Part shown: positions 35,130 through 45,027 of the stretch, piece by piece
Layout of the letters: each line of letters starts with the position of its first letter
Position numbering within the stretch: the first letter of the stretch is position 1
From: Metarhizium brunneum
Taxonomy: Eukaryota; Ascomycota; Sordariomycetes; Hypocreales; Clavicipitaceae
Length of the DNA stretch: 64,000 bases
Direction: 5' to 3'
NCBI RefSeq assembly: GCF_013426205.1
Contig: NC_089428.1
Location: 1,302,001 to 1,366,000 of the forward strand
Program-made: the position numbers and the translations under genes
The notes under the pieces: generated by a model
Seen by the model: the letters and a program-made list of their open reading frames with translations, nothing else
Told to the model about the DNA's origin: nothing
Databases searched by the model: none

Positions 35130-37726
35130 TTATAAAACTTCACCAATAATCTTGGCGGCTTCCCTGTATGTTTGGAGGAGCTTCTCGCACTTCTCGCGCT
35201 CCTTCTTCACACCATCGTCCTCGTACAGGAGCTCCTCGAACAAACTCTCCTTATATAGCTCGCTGACAAGGCGATTCTGAACAACATCTTTGGAGTGGTT
35301 GACCAGGAGATGCATGATAGCTTTAGGCACTTGATCGGCAATAGATTCTCGGACAATGTTGAAGTAGGAAGAGATGAGAGCTCGGATGAGCTCAGTTTCC
35401 ATAACCTCACGATCGGTCATGGCGGGCTCGTTAGATTCACCCTAACGATTGAGAACGTTAGACGACATATCAGCATTATCAAACATCGGTAGACTTACAA
35501 GATGTGACGCAAGGCCGTAGCTTCGTCCAGTGGGATCATACTCGTCAACTTGAGAGTGGGAGGGGGCAGGTCGTAGTGCAACCCTCTCTTCTCGGCGAAT
35601 AGACTGAGATATGCTTGGCTCAGAAGACTGGCTGATGTGCCTGCCAGAGTTTGCATGGCTGCCAGGCAGGGCACTCTGCAGAGTAGCGCCATCCTTGCCA
35701 AAGAAATAGTTCAAAAAAGTATCCCTGGCACCCAAGCCTTGACCGTTAACCCGTGAAGGAGAGTTAGGCCGAATGCCATTGACAGCAGCGGCAAGGCTTC
35801 CATGAGCATTCTCATGAACAGCGGGTGACAGGCTCCGGCCAGATTTGGAGTTCTGCTTGCGGCCATTCTCGCCCTTCTCTGTGACACTGCCATCTTCCCC
35901 ATCCTCTGTTGGCTCTCCATTGGTGCCGAGCTCCTTGAGCCGGCGCTTTTCCCGACGCTCTCGCTCTTCCTGGATCAAACGTTTTCGTTCACGTTCTTGT
36001 TTTGCGCTGACAACATTGCTCATGGCTGCGGCGGCACCAAGGAAGTTGGGATGGTTGGTATTAATATACGCCCGCTGAATGGAGATGAGAGATTCAACGT
36101 AGGAAGAGGCGGGGCCAAGTCTCTCCCGGAGCAAGTCGGATACCGTTTCGATTAACTTGGCTTGCAATCTAGGATATCGCGAGAGTTCAGTAGATCCACA
36201 GGTGTGGCAGATCTTGATCAACTCCTCATATACAAGCTCGACACAGCGTTGACTGGGGATTTCCAAGAGTTTGATCTGGGGCTTAACCAGCAGATCGAAA
36301 GCCATCTCGGGAACGAACAAGCTGGGTCGAGGACCGGTCGAGTTCCGGATGGCGGTGCGGATATCCAGGGCAGTAAGATTAGAAGTAGGATCGATGGATT
36401 CAAGCGAGCTGCCAAAGACAGAGTTAAAGATGTAGTAAATTCGGGCACCACCGCACAACTCCTTAGTAGAAATTTCCGTTGAAGTGCCATCTATGGAAGA
36501 AATGAAAGAGGTTGCAAAGCGAGTCATTTGTTGCAGGATGAGCGAGCCACGGTGCTCCTTGCCACTAAAGGCCATGTCACCGTAGCTAGCCAGCTCTTGC
36601 TGAGTCTGGCCCATAAGCGTATTCAGACGAGCCTTGATATCTGGCAACCGCTCTCGAATATGCGACATAAGTGTGGAGTTGAGGGTCTTGGCCAAGAATT
36701 GCGTACCGCATCGGTTGGAGATGTTGCGATAGGCCGGATGGTGCTTGAAGAAGTCCATCTCTGCCTGAAGAGCCTCCTCCATGGGTTTGTTGCCTTGAAT
36801 ATCCTGCTGCGACCGGTTGACAACACCAATGAATCCAAGCTTCAGGGGGTAGACACGGCCAGAAAGGATATCGAGCGCGTTCGTACCATGGTCCATCAGG
36901 TCCAGTTTGGTCAGTACACCGATGGTCCTTCTGCCAAGGGCATCCACATGTCGGGCGAGCTTCAACGCCTCCGAGTTAACAATGTCGACATTGGCCGGCG
37001 ACACAGCCAAAATAAGACTGTTGGGCTTGGCGATATACTCGGAAATCAGGTTTCTCGTTTGTTTCTCGATATCGGTGGGCTGATCACCAATAGGCACCTA
37101 GAGCAGGAAGCACAAGTTTTAGAAACGGCTTGTATGCAGGTATGCTGGGCAAACAAGTTTTGCTCAAGGCTTACCTTTGTCAGACCTGGCAAATCAACCA
37201 GGGTCAGGTTAAGAACATGGGGAGAGTAGATTTTGAGGTTGATGGGCTGCCTGTTGATGCCCTTATTGCTACCGGCGACTCGTGTGGTTTCATTCTCAAT
37301 CTCTCGCTTGACATCGGAAAAGTCATTGAAACGTCGGTTAGGGATATGATGGAACTCGGCCCACTCGGATCGCCGGGCGGCGGCTGGTGATCGGTACGGG
37401 TCGAGCGTTGGATCGGGGGCGCTGTCGTCCTCGGGGACGTTGATGAGCTGCAGGATCAGGGGCCGGCGGGTGACGATGCCGCTTCCTCTGGGCAGGAAGT
37501 CCCGGCCGACGATGTTTTCTAGAACCGACGATTTACCAGCCGACTGTGAGCCGACCACAACCTAAAATAACGCTGTTAGTTTAGGAACTAGTGCCAATTG
37601 CTAATTTTTTGGTCCACAGGGGCTCACAATCTGTGGGAGGTCAAGGGAGTCGCTGCCGATGGTGTTGAAGACCAAATCTTGCAGCTTGTTGACGGTGGTG
37701 AGCAAGTCCTCGCCCAGGGCAGCCAT
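35130..37726 (-). CDS. dnm1: Dynamin-related GTPase Dnm1
   Basis: Large GTPase that assembles around mitochondria (and peroxisomes) to divide them. Exons 37726-37628, 37561-37175, 37097-35499 and 35441-35130 give 798 aa. GTPase motifs: P-loop GSQSAGKSS (37-45; many relatives have SSGKSS), DLPGLTK (156-162) and TKLD (225-228). The middle domain contains [19 protein letters not shown] and [20 protein letters not shown], which fit Dnm1 rather than Vps1. A charged, Ser-rich insert B includes a Glu/Arg-rich helix and the FLNYFFG motif typical of Dnm1. The C-terminal GED ([20 protein letters not shown]) ends at AAKIIGEVL. All introns have gt/ag sites and preserve frame. The gene is divergent from COX19, with 918 bp between the start codons. 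Confidence 0.93.
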
Positions 37727-38644
37727 GGCAACGGGGGGGTGCAGCGTCAACTGCGACAATGGCAAAAAGGCTACTGGGAAAAGATTAAAACCGGAGAGAA
37801 TGGAAGACTGCAGCTGGGGTGGTCAAGTGGCCGCGGGCGCGGAGCACGAATACACAAGCGAGCAGCACGTAGTCGAGGATTGCGCTGCGCGTCGACATTG
37901 AATTTGGAACAGAGACTTTGGATCCAAGGAAGCGCACTTGAGCGACGCAGGCGTGGGTCTCGAGTTGAAGTCTAGTGTGTTGGACGTTGCTGGGAGTGAC
38001 TTTATCGGTGGGCCACGCGACCGCATGCACGATGTACACACATTGGCCGGAGTACATACGGAGTACAGTTCATGCGACAAGAACACCCAATCCACTGTCT
38101 ACAAGTACCTGGATGTAACTCGGTACCTGCTTGCAGGGTATTTCCTCAGTGTTCACTAGGTTCTTCCAGATCTACACAGACATACCTGGGTAGTATTCTG
38201 GCGCACCGAGAGTTTGCACTACGGAAAACTACGTGGAATGGGGCACAGAGTCCTGGCGACGTTGCCATTTCAGCTCTGTTTGGAGTTGGGAGCCCTCAAT
38301 GTTCCTTGAAATTCCGTACTGTGGCTCCCCCGTCATCGCCTTGCAAAGGTCATTTTGCCCCGGCTGCGTGTTCTCATGCGCAATCCATGATGTGTGGCTT
38401 ATTTCCAGGGCCGCCACAGGCACCAACTGACACACCCACTTTTGGCCCTGTCGGCCAGCTCGGCCACGCAGATTCAGAATGCTGACTTCTTCCTCAGGCC
38501 ACATGCATCTGCCTGCGCCACACCGTCAGACTGAACCACGCGGCTCAGCTCACCACATCCAAAGACCAAATCCCTGCTTCAATTCACAACATGCGCTGTG
38601 AATATCCGGCGTGACCAGATGCAGACACAGAAATCACCAAAGCC
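37727..38644. other. Shared upstream region of DNM1 and COX19
   Basis: Divergent intergenic region of two nuclear genes for mitochondrial proteins. One TACGGAGTA lies at 38057-38065. No other recognisable gene. Confidence 0.5.
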
Positions 38645-39170
38645 ATGAGTACATTTGGCAGTCCAGGAAGTCTGCCGTCGACGAGGCCCAAGCCGTAAGT
38701 TCACAGGCCCTGTCCGTCCAATCGAGGGAGAATTGAAAGACAAGTCTGACCAGCAAATCCCACTCAACCAGTCCGCAGCGAGGGAGTTTCCCTTTGGACC
38801 ACGATGGTAAGTTGTTGAGTCGAGGGAGAACAGGAACAATTATCCTGATTAGTCCATCTAGGCGAATGCAGGGAAGTAATGACCAACTACTTGGCTTGTA
38901 TGAAAAAAGTGAGGGGTGTCAATGAGGACGAATGCCGAAATCTTGCCAAGGCATACCTGTCTTGCAGAATGGACCGGTGAGTTATGCTTGACAAGTGGGC
39001 TTCTCAGCAGTTGAGGCTAACCGAGGAATTTACATTTCTTCCTTTGCCGTAGAAACTTGATGGCCAAGGACGAATTCAAAAACTTGGGTTTTGCGGAACC
39101 GTCAAAACCGGACCAGACAAAAACACAACCAGAGCCTGAAAAAGGCGTCAAGGGCGAGCTGAGATGGTAG
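38645..39170 (+). CDS. cox19: Cytochrome c oxidase assembly factor Cox19
   Basis: Twin-Cx9C protein of the mitochondrial intermembrane space and cytosol, required for copper-dependent assembly of cytochrome c oxidase. It is imported through the Mia40 disulfide relay. Four small exons (38645-38694, 38772-38806, 38862-38976, 39053-39170) join to 105 aa. Motifs: GSFPLDHDGEC, first Cx9C at Cys31/Cys41, KVRGVNEDEC, second Cx9C at Cys53/Cys63, then SCRMDRNLMAKDEFKNLGF, which is diagnostic for Cox19. Every junction has gt/ag sites and restores a conserved motif. Exon 2 is only 35 nt. Confidence 0.94.
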
Positions 39171-39619
39171 CGGCTGGGCCGGTCTCTCGTTGTAACACTC
39201 CTATGTATTATAGCTGTTGTTGATATGAAACCATCACTTGCAACAGAACAACCGATGACTGTGATGGCTTCGATGACGCTGATTCGCCCGTCTCGCGTGC
39301 TCGCTCACACTCTTGAACTGCCGTCCCATTGTTCCATGGTGGATCCCCGGACCGTTGGTGGCGCGTTGCCTAGCCAACCGCCGCCTCTAGTCCCTGCAAT
39401 CCCGGCCTTTGTGATTGGCGTACAAAACTGCATGCACTTCACAGCATGCAAGACAGTGCTCCAGAGTCCGGCCCAACGACGTTGGGAAAGTCAACACCCT
39501 TGAACACCTCCTCATAAATACTGCCTATTACTCACCTCACCACTTCTGATTCATGATTTTATTGACTCCGTGATCAACTTTACTGTAAATTTGTTCTTGA
39601 TTTCAGCTCAACGACACTC
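39171..39619. other. Spacer between COX19 and LIM gene
   Basis: Same-strand spacer holding the COX19 3' UTR and the LIM gene promoter. Nothing further seen. Confidence 0.45.
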
Positions 39620-42105
39620 ATGGCCAACGCCAGCCTCCCCACGATAGGGAAGTCCAGCGGGACTAAGACCCGAAGGGTGACACCGCCGTCGCCGACCTAC
39701 ATGTCCAACGATCAATTTGGTATGAGAAGGGCATAAACAGAATTATACAAAGCTCTATTCTGACAGACGTTGCTCTCGCAGCGAACTATCTCTCCGAACT
39801 GCGTTCCAACCGCACGGCACGACCTGGTGGAGCGAGGCCTCTGCCGCCATCGGGTGGCCGATCGACACCCTCACGCACGAGCCTCGGACGACACAGCATG
39901 GACCCTCCGCCTCTATCCCAGCCTGCAAGTAAGACAAACCAGACGAGTCCGCAGCGCATGCCATCACAGGCCCCAAGCATTGGTACGGGCACAGTCACCT
40001 CTCGATACTCCATATCAAGCACCCGTGGGCGAGACTACTATCCAACCAGCCCAGCTGTACCCGTGAAACCATCAGAAGTGGTCCCAACCGCGACTTACAT
40101 GGAGCGAGGCCAAAGATGGATGGAAAAGGAAGAGGCCTTCTCATTGCGTGATGCTATGGAAGCCATGGACATTCGCGATGGCTCCAAAGCTGCTGTTGAT
40201 GACGATAGCCGTATCTATAATGCTGCTCTGAACGAAGCTGCAGAGTTGGTCTGGCAGCACCAGCATGGATACCGAGAACCTGAGCCAGACGGGCCATATC
40301 GCTACAAATCTCATCTTAGAAAGAACAGTTATGCCCATGCCCGTACTGCAAGCATCGGTAGATATGGTGATGGCATTGCCCCTAGTGGGTTAGGTCGTGA
40401 TCCTGGTTCCCGGTCTGTGTCTGGTAGCTCTACAGATAGCTCTGGATCTGTACCTGGCAATCGAGCATCCTCGGATTCTGCGCGGTCTGCCAAAACTTCT
40501 ACAAGACCAACAAAGCCATATGGCAGCGTTGGTGCTGGCTTCCGCCGCCGCAGTAGTCTTATGAGGAATATCAGCGGGGAAGTGGAGCGTCCATTCTCAG
40601 GCGATCAAATCTGGGAAGAGCCCGAAGGCTCTGTGAAAAAGAGCCTGGATTTGTCTGGTGGCCGCGCGTCGCCAGACAAGCTTAGCAGTATTCCCCAGAA
40701 TCCTCTCAACAGATCTCAGATAAGCCAGGCTTCCAACAGTGCCATGTCCTCAACCAAACCGCTTAACAAAATTGAGATCCATCGCAATCCTCCATCGCAA
40801 TCGCGGAACGCGTTTTATACGACCAACTCTCAACAGGCCAAAGCTGAACCAGAGCCCCAGGTGGAACGCAAGAACGGGGTAGAGATTCGCAGTGACGATA
40901 TTCGCGCTGCCACAAGCTTCAGGTTGAAAGACCGTAGCGTAAAGCTGCCAGAACCGACCGCCGTTAGCGACAGTCCTGGACGGCCGATTGTAAGCTTTGA
41001 TACTAATTGGCAACCGCCTGAGGAGTCCACTGATATCAGCCCAGACCGGCCACCCAAAATCTCGCTGCTCGACGTCAAAATCAAGTCGCACCAGAAGCCG
41101 CCCGAGTCTATGGCGATCCCTATTATCAATGTTGCAGAGGTCGACCCGCCGAGGCCGCAATCAACGGCATCTGCGAGTATTCCATCGATCTCAGTAGCTG
41201 GGTGTGATGACCCCTCGAGGAAGAAGGATGTTGCTCCGATGAATATCCCCACGATCGCTGTTGAAGATGAATCGGCAACCAAGAACGTGCCATCCGTTGT
41301 GACACCACGTACAAAACAGGCAGGCAGCTCACGGCCCCTACCTGCCCCAACACCATCCCAGCCTAAAGCACGGAAAGTTCAGATGCCTCGTGGTCACTGG
41401 TCTCCCGCTGTTGGCAGCATTAGAAGGCCAACCACATCGTGTCATGAATGCGGCTTTCCAATTGAGGGCAGGTTTGTGGCACTGGGCGGCTCTCAGGAGC
41501 GCTTTCACCCCCAATGCTTTAGCTGCTTTTCCTGTGGTACCAGCCTAGAGGCCATGGAGATTAGCCCTGAGCCAGAGCTGCAGCGAAAAGCACGCCTTGA
41601 GCGCATTCGTCGTCGCGAAGCAGGAGAAATACTGGACGAGGTACCAGGCATGACCATGGAGGAAGATGGGGATGAGCGACTTCGCTTCTACTGTCACCTA
41701 GACTGGCATGAACTGTTCGCGCCGCGCTGCAAACATTGCCAGACTCCTATTCTTGGGGAACACATCGTTGCTCTTGGGGAGCACTGGCACTACGGCCATT
41801 TCTTCTGTGCAGAGTGTGGTGATCCCTTTGAGCATGGCATGACTCACATCGAGAAAGATGGCTATGCATGGTGCATCAAGTGTCAAACCAAACGAACAGA
41901 ACGACGAGCGCCAAAATGCAAGATGTGCAAGAAGGCAGTGATTGGTCAGTACATTCAAGCGCTCGGTGGTGAGTGGCATGAGCACTGTTTCCGTTGCGCG
42001 CAATGCGAAGGGGGATTTGTAGATGGTCAGATTTTCACAAAGGAAGTCAAAGGGGTCATGGTTGTGCTCTGTACAGACTGCCGAACGCGTGATCTGAAGG
42101 CATGA
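39620..42105 (+). CDS. LIM-domain protein, paxillin-like (three LIM domains)
   Basis: Scaffold protein. Fungal paxillin-like LIM proteins act at sites of polarised growth and in Rho signalling. Exons 39620-39719 and 39782-42105 give 807 aa. The N-terminus (MANASLPTIGKSSG) leads into FANYLSELRSNRTARPGG across the intron. A long Ser/Pro-rich disordered middle region follows. The C-terminal third has three LIM-type double zinc fingers: CHECGFPIEGRFVALGG with HPQCFSCFSC; CKHCQTPILGEHIVALGEHW with FFCAEC; CKMCKKAVIGQYIQALGGEW with HCFRCAQC. The first LIM contains an insert of about 45 residues, rich in Arg/Glu. A second in-frame acceptor 15 nt upstream (gacag at 39766) could add five residues. Confidence 0.88.
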
Positions 42106-42602
42106 TGGAGCATGGTTTTTATGCGGCGTTTGCATTGTGTCATTTGAATTTTTGGAGGGAGTTTTTCATCAGGATCAAAGGGTATCATCATGATTTGTAC
42201 AGTGTGGACTATGAGCGAAAAGGGACTTTCTTCCGTATATGAAGGGATCCCGCATGGGTGTTTTTGAATTTGTTGTTATTTCTTCCAAGCATCACATTTT
42301 AATATAGGCAGGCGAGGGAACCATGTGTGTGAGATTGTTTTTGGTTGATTGAGAAATCATGAACGTCGTCTGTGTGTATTGAAATTCATCATAAAACGAA
42401 ACTTGCGAACTATCTCGTTGATGGATTCCGTGAATCCATGCTTACAGAAGCAAAGATGCAAAAAGAAAAAACGGTCTGTCGTTCTCGTTTGCACAGAAAA
42501 TGCGACCCGTTGTATCATCTTTGTCCTGTAGAATTACCTAACGCCACCGAACCCAAGCAGCCGACCGAATACATGTGCGTGTCCTATCGCATCTGATCTG
42601 GC
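42106..42602. other. Convergent 3' region, LIM gene / SUMO
   Basis: 3' flanks of converging genes. No supported gene. Confidence 0.5.
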
Positions 42603-43025
42603 TTAAATCGAGCCGCCCACTTGCTCTTGATGGACTTCGAGGGTATCGCCGTCTTGCATTTCAAGCTGCGAGGAGATTAGTCATACACGCCTCACGGGAC
42701 TGCTTCAAGACTACCTGGGTAGTTAAATCCAGAAGGAAGGATGCCTATCGAACGAAGAAAGGCGTGAAGCGCAACGGGGTGAAAAACGTACAGTATCAGG
42801 CGTGTCAGTAGGCTGGCACCGCGAGCCTTCAAACAAGAATCTCACAGAAGAGGGGCTCTTGCCCTGGCGCTCACAAAAGGCGTTCATGAGTTTCTCAAGC
42901 TTAGTACTGCGTTTAATCTTGAAGAACACCTCGTTGTTATTGTCAGTGACCTTAAGATTCAGGTGTTCTGAGCCGGCGGGCGCCTCGTTTCGCTCTGGTG
43001 ACGTGTGGCCTTCTTCGTTGGACAT
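42603..43025 (-). CDS. smt3: SUMO (Smt3) small ubiquitin-like modifier
   Basis: Ubiquitin-like protein conjugated to lysines of nuclear and other targets after processing to a C-terminal Gly-Gly. Exons 43025-42792 and 42665-42603 give 98 aa. A flexible charged N-terminus is followed by the beta-grasp fold: HLNLKVTDNNNEVFFKIK, STKLEKLMNAFCERQG, VRFLFEGSRC, then DTPDT joined across the intron to LEMQDGDTLEVHQEQVGG. The Gly-Gly lies at residues 95-96, with a two-residue extension (Ser-Ile) for removal by a Ulp protease. Donor gtacgt and acceptor tcgcag keep frame. It is divergent from CMC4, with 786 bp between the start codons. Confidence 0.96.
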
Positions 43026-43811
43026 GGTTCCTGTTTTCTTTGGTCTGTGGTTTTTTCGTATGGGCGGCGGGCGCTTGTGATGCGGATGCGACGATAGAAA
43101 TAGATGATGCGAAAAAGGGTGCAGGAGAAGTTGGCAAGAGGCAAGTTATGGTTGCTCTTGGGGAACGGGGAAAAGGTTGAAGGTCCCTTGGTTTCGTTTT
43201 GCGTTTGGTTGTCGCCTGGCTCGTGCCAAATCCTGCCTGCGCCCCGGAGTTTAGCAACCTGTCGAAGGGAAGAAGGCCTTGAAAGCAGGCACTGGGCGAT
43301 GTCGGAATCGTTGGCAGGAGGGCATCTGGTTGGCTGTGCTGGCGTGAAGCGGGTACGGGGAACGGAACGGTGGCGAGAGAGGTCTGGTCTGGTGAGAAAC
43401 AGGTGGAGACGCCCTTCACAGTGTAATTTGGCACACTTGACATGCTATTGACTCCATACTCCGTACTTAGTCTAAGTACATATGTAGGCAGTTGAGCACT
43501 GATCAGCGAGACGCAGTGACGTCTGGTGGCCTTGAGTACTGGCACTTGGCGGCTGGCGTTCGGTGGGTTTGCACACTTGACGGTGGCTTGGGCGACTCGG
43601 CAGCCTGCCCCTCGAGCTGCGACCGAGTGCACAGTGTAATATTTGCCCTCCACTTTTTTTGCCAACCCTAACCCTATTTCTGTTCAATGACGACAACAAC
43701 AGCATTCTCAACAGCACATTTCTCTCATGGGTTTGCTCAAGATTGCTTGCTTCGTCAACAGCTGGCCACTCTTGAGCTCCCAAAACAAGCCATCATATTC
43801 ACGACTTAAAT
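43026..43811. other. Shared upstream region of SUMO and CMC4
   Basis: Divergent intergenic region. It contains a TACTCCGTA (43457-43465) and a double telomere-like unit aaccctaaccct at 43664-43675. No gene is recognised. Confidence 0.5.
43664..43675. promoter_or_regulatory. Telobox-like motif
   Basis: aaccctaaccct, two units of the telomeric hexamer, lies about 137 bp upstream of the proposed CMC4 start. Teloboxes are known promoter elements bound by Tbf1/Rap1-type or Myb factors in fungi and plants. Function here is inference. Confidence 0.35.
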
Positions 43812-44261
43812 ATGGTTGGTGCTTTATACAACATTCTTGCAAGAGACTGGACGGTTTGCTAATGCCATGTAATAGGGCTCTCTGAAGGCAGATGTCGACG
43901 CAAAGCCTCCATGCCATCCAAGAGCAGTCAGTATCGCCCACAAGATTAATGATTCATAACCATCCTACAGCAATCAAGGCTGACAGCAGCTTCACCAGTA
44001 GTGCGCAATTCAAGGTGTGAGACCAGTTCATGCATGGACTAACTCCATAACGGCGACCAGAACATACTAACGTTGGCCATCTCAACAGACTGTCTGACGC
44101 GGAACAACTACAATGATGCTAAATGTCAAGACGTTGTCAAGGCTCTCTACGAATGCTGCGACGCATTCTACCACAAGAATGGCGATGATGCGAGCACTCC
44201 AAGCTGCCCCAAGCCCAGTTTGCTCCGCCTGAAGATGAAGCAAATGAATCAAGGGGAGTAG
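43812..44261 (+). CDS. cmc4: Cmc4, twin-Cx9C intermembrane-space protein
   Basis: Mitochondrial intermembrane-space Cx9C protein of the Cmc4/p8MTCP1 family, a Mia40 substrate. Proposed exons: 43812-43814 (ATG alone), 43876-43926, 44002-44014 (13 nt), 44089-44261, giving 79 aa. The spliced protein contains PPCHPRACAIQDCLTRNNY and LYECCDAFYHKNGDD, then SCPKPSLLRLKMKQ, matching the family throughout. Cx9C pairs are Cys14/Cys24 and Cys35/Cys45. The 13-nt exon supplies CAIQ plus one base of Asp, and without it the first Cx9C is lost. The first exon is the least certain part: its donor gttggt is weak, but a stop lies directly upstream of exon 2, so a splice near there is required. Introns 2 and 3 are 75 and 74 nt; intron 3 has atactaac before the acceptor. 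Confidence 0.86.
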
Positions 44262-45027
44262 AAGGAAATCAGTTGTACAAAAATGGCATGTAACGCTCAT
44301 CGTATACGATGTCCACCAGCAGGAGAAATTAGGTAACTTTTGTGAAGAGCGCCGAGTATTTTCTAGGCAGTCATTGAGCGCGCAAGAGATCCGTAGATCT
44401 GAACAAGCATTGGGGGGTCTTGTTCCGAGACTCTAATATGAATGCCGTGACATTGATGAGAAGAAGAAGAAAAGGAAGATAAGCGGGCAGCAAAATTTTG
44501 TGCCTCTATCAACCCACTGGGGGGCTGGCCGGCCTCGCTTTACTGCATATCGCAGTACCCCGTAGCGCCATGTGCCATCAATTGATCCGCGCGGGCGCTG
44601 TCAAGTCGAGTCAATCAATTGCACTCTGGGCGCGTTCTGGCCTAGCACGTCTAGCGCCAACTTTTTTGGTGCATTGTTGGAGCTCAAGCGCTTCCAAAGT
44701 TGCAAACACACAATCAACGTCGAGCTTGGCCAACTTTCCCTGATCGCAACCACAACGCTGCCCGTCACCTACGAATTAATAAGCTCAGTGATTAAAATCG
44801 CCCATTGCTGCCAATCATCCTCACTCGCAGCAGGCGTTGGAGTCATGCCGATGCCAGCCTGAAGCTACCCAGCCGAAACTCTTGACAATCTGACGGGTTA
44901 GCATTAGGCTGTTTGGCGGGCACCCGACAGAGTCATCGACCGCGCATTCGACCGCCTTTTACAGACCGTTTTGTTTTTCGACTCAGTTCCATATACAGTG
45001 GAGAGCCAACGGCCTGTCGCGAACAAG
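44262..45027. other. Spacer between CMC4 and NUP84
   Basis: Holds the CMC4 3' UTR and the NUP84 promoter. No supported gene. Confidence 0.5.

Noticed and set aside
35130..37726. Assignment as Vps1 rather than Dnm1
   Set aside because: The [19 protein letters not shown] and FLNYFFG motifs and the length of 798 aa fit Dnm1; Vps1 is nearer 700 aa and differs at these sites.
44971..45027. Upstream extension of NUP84
   Set aside because: Only a TTG start is present; the first ATG is at 45028.
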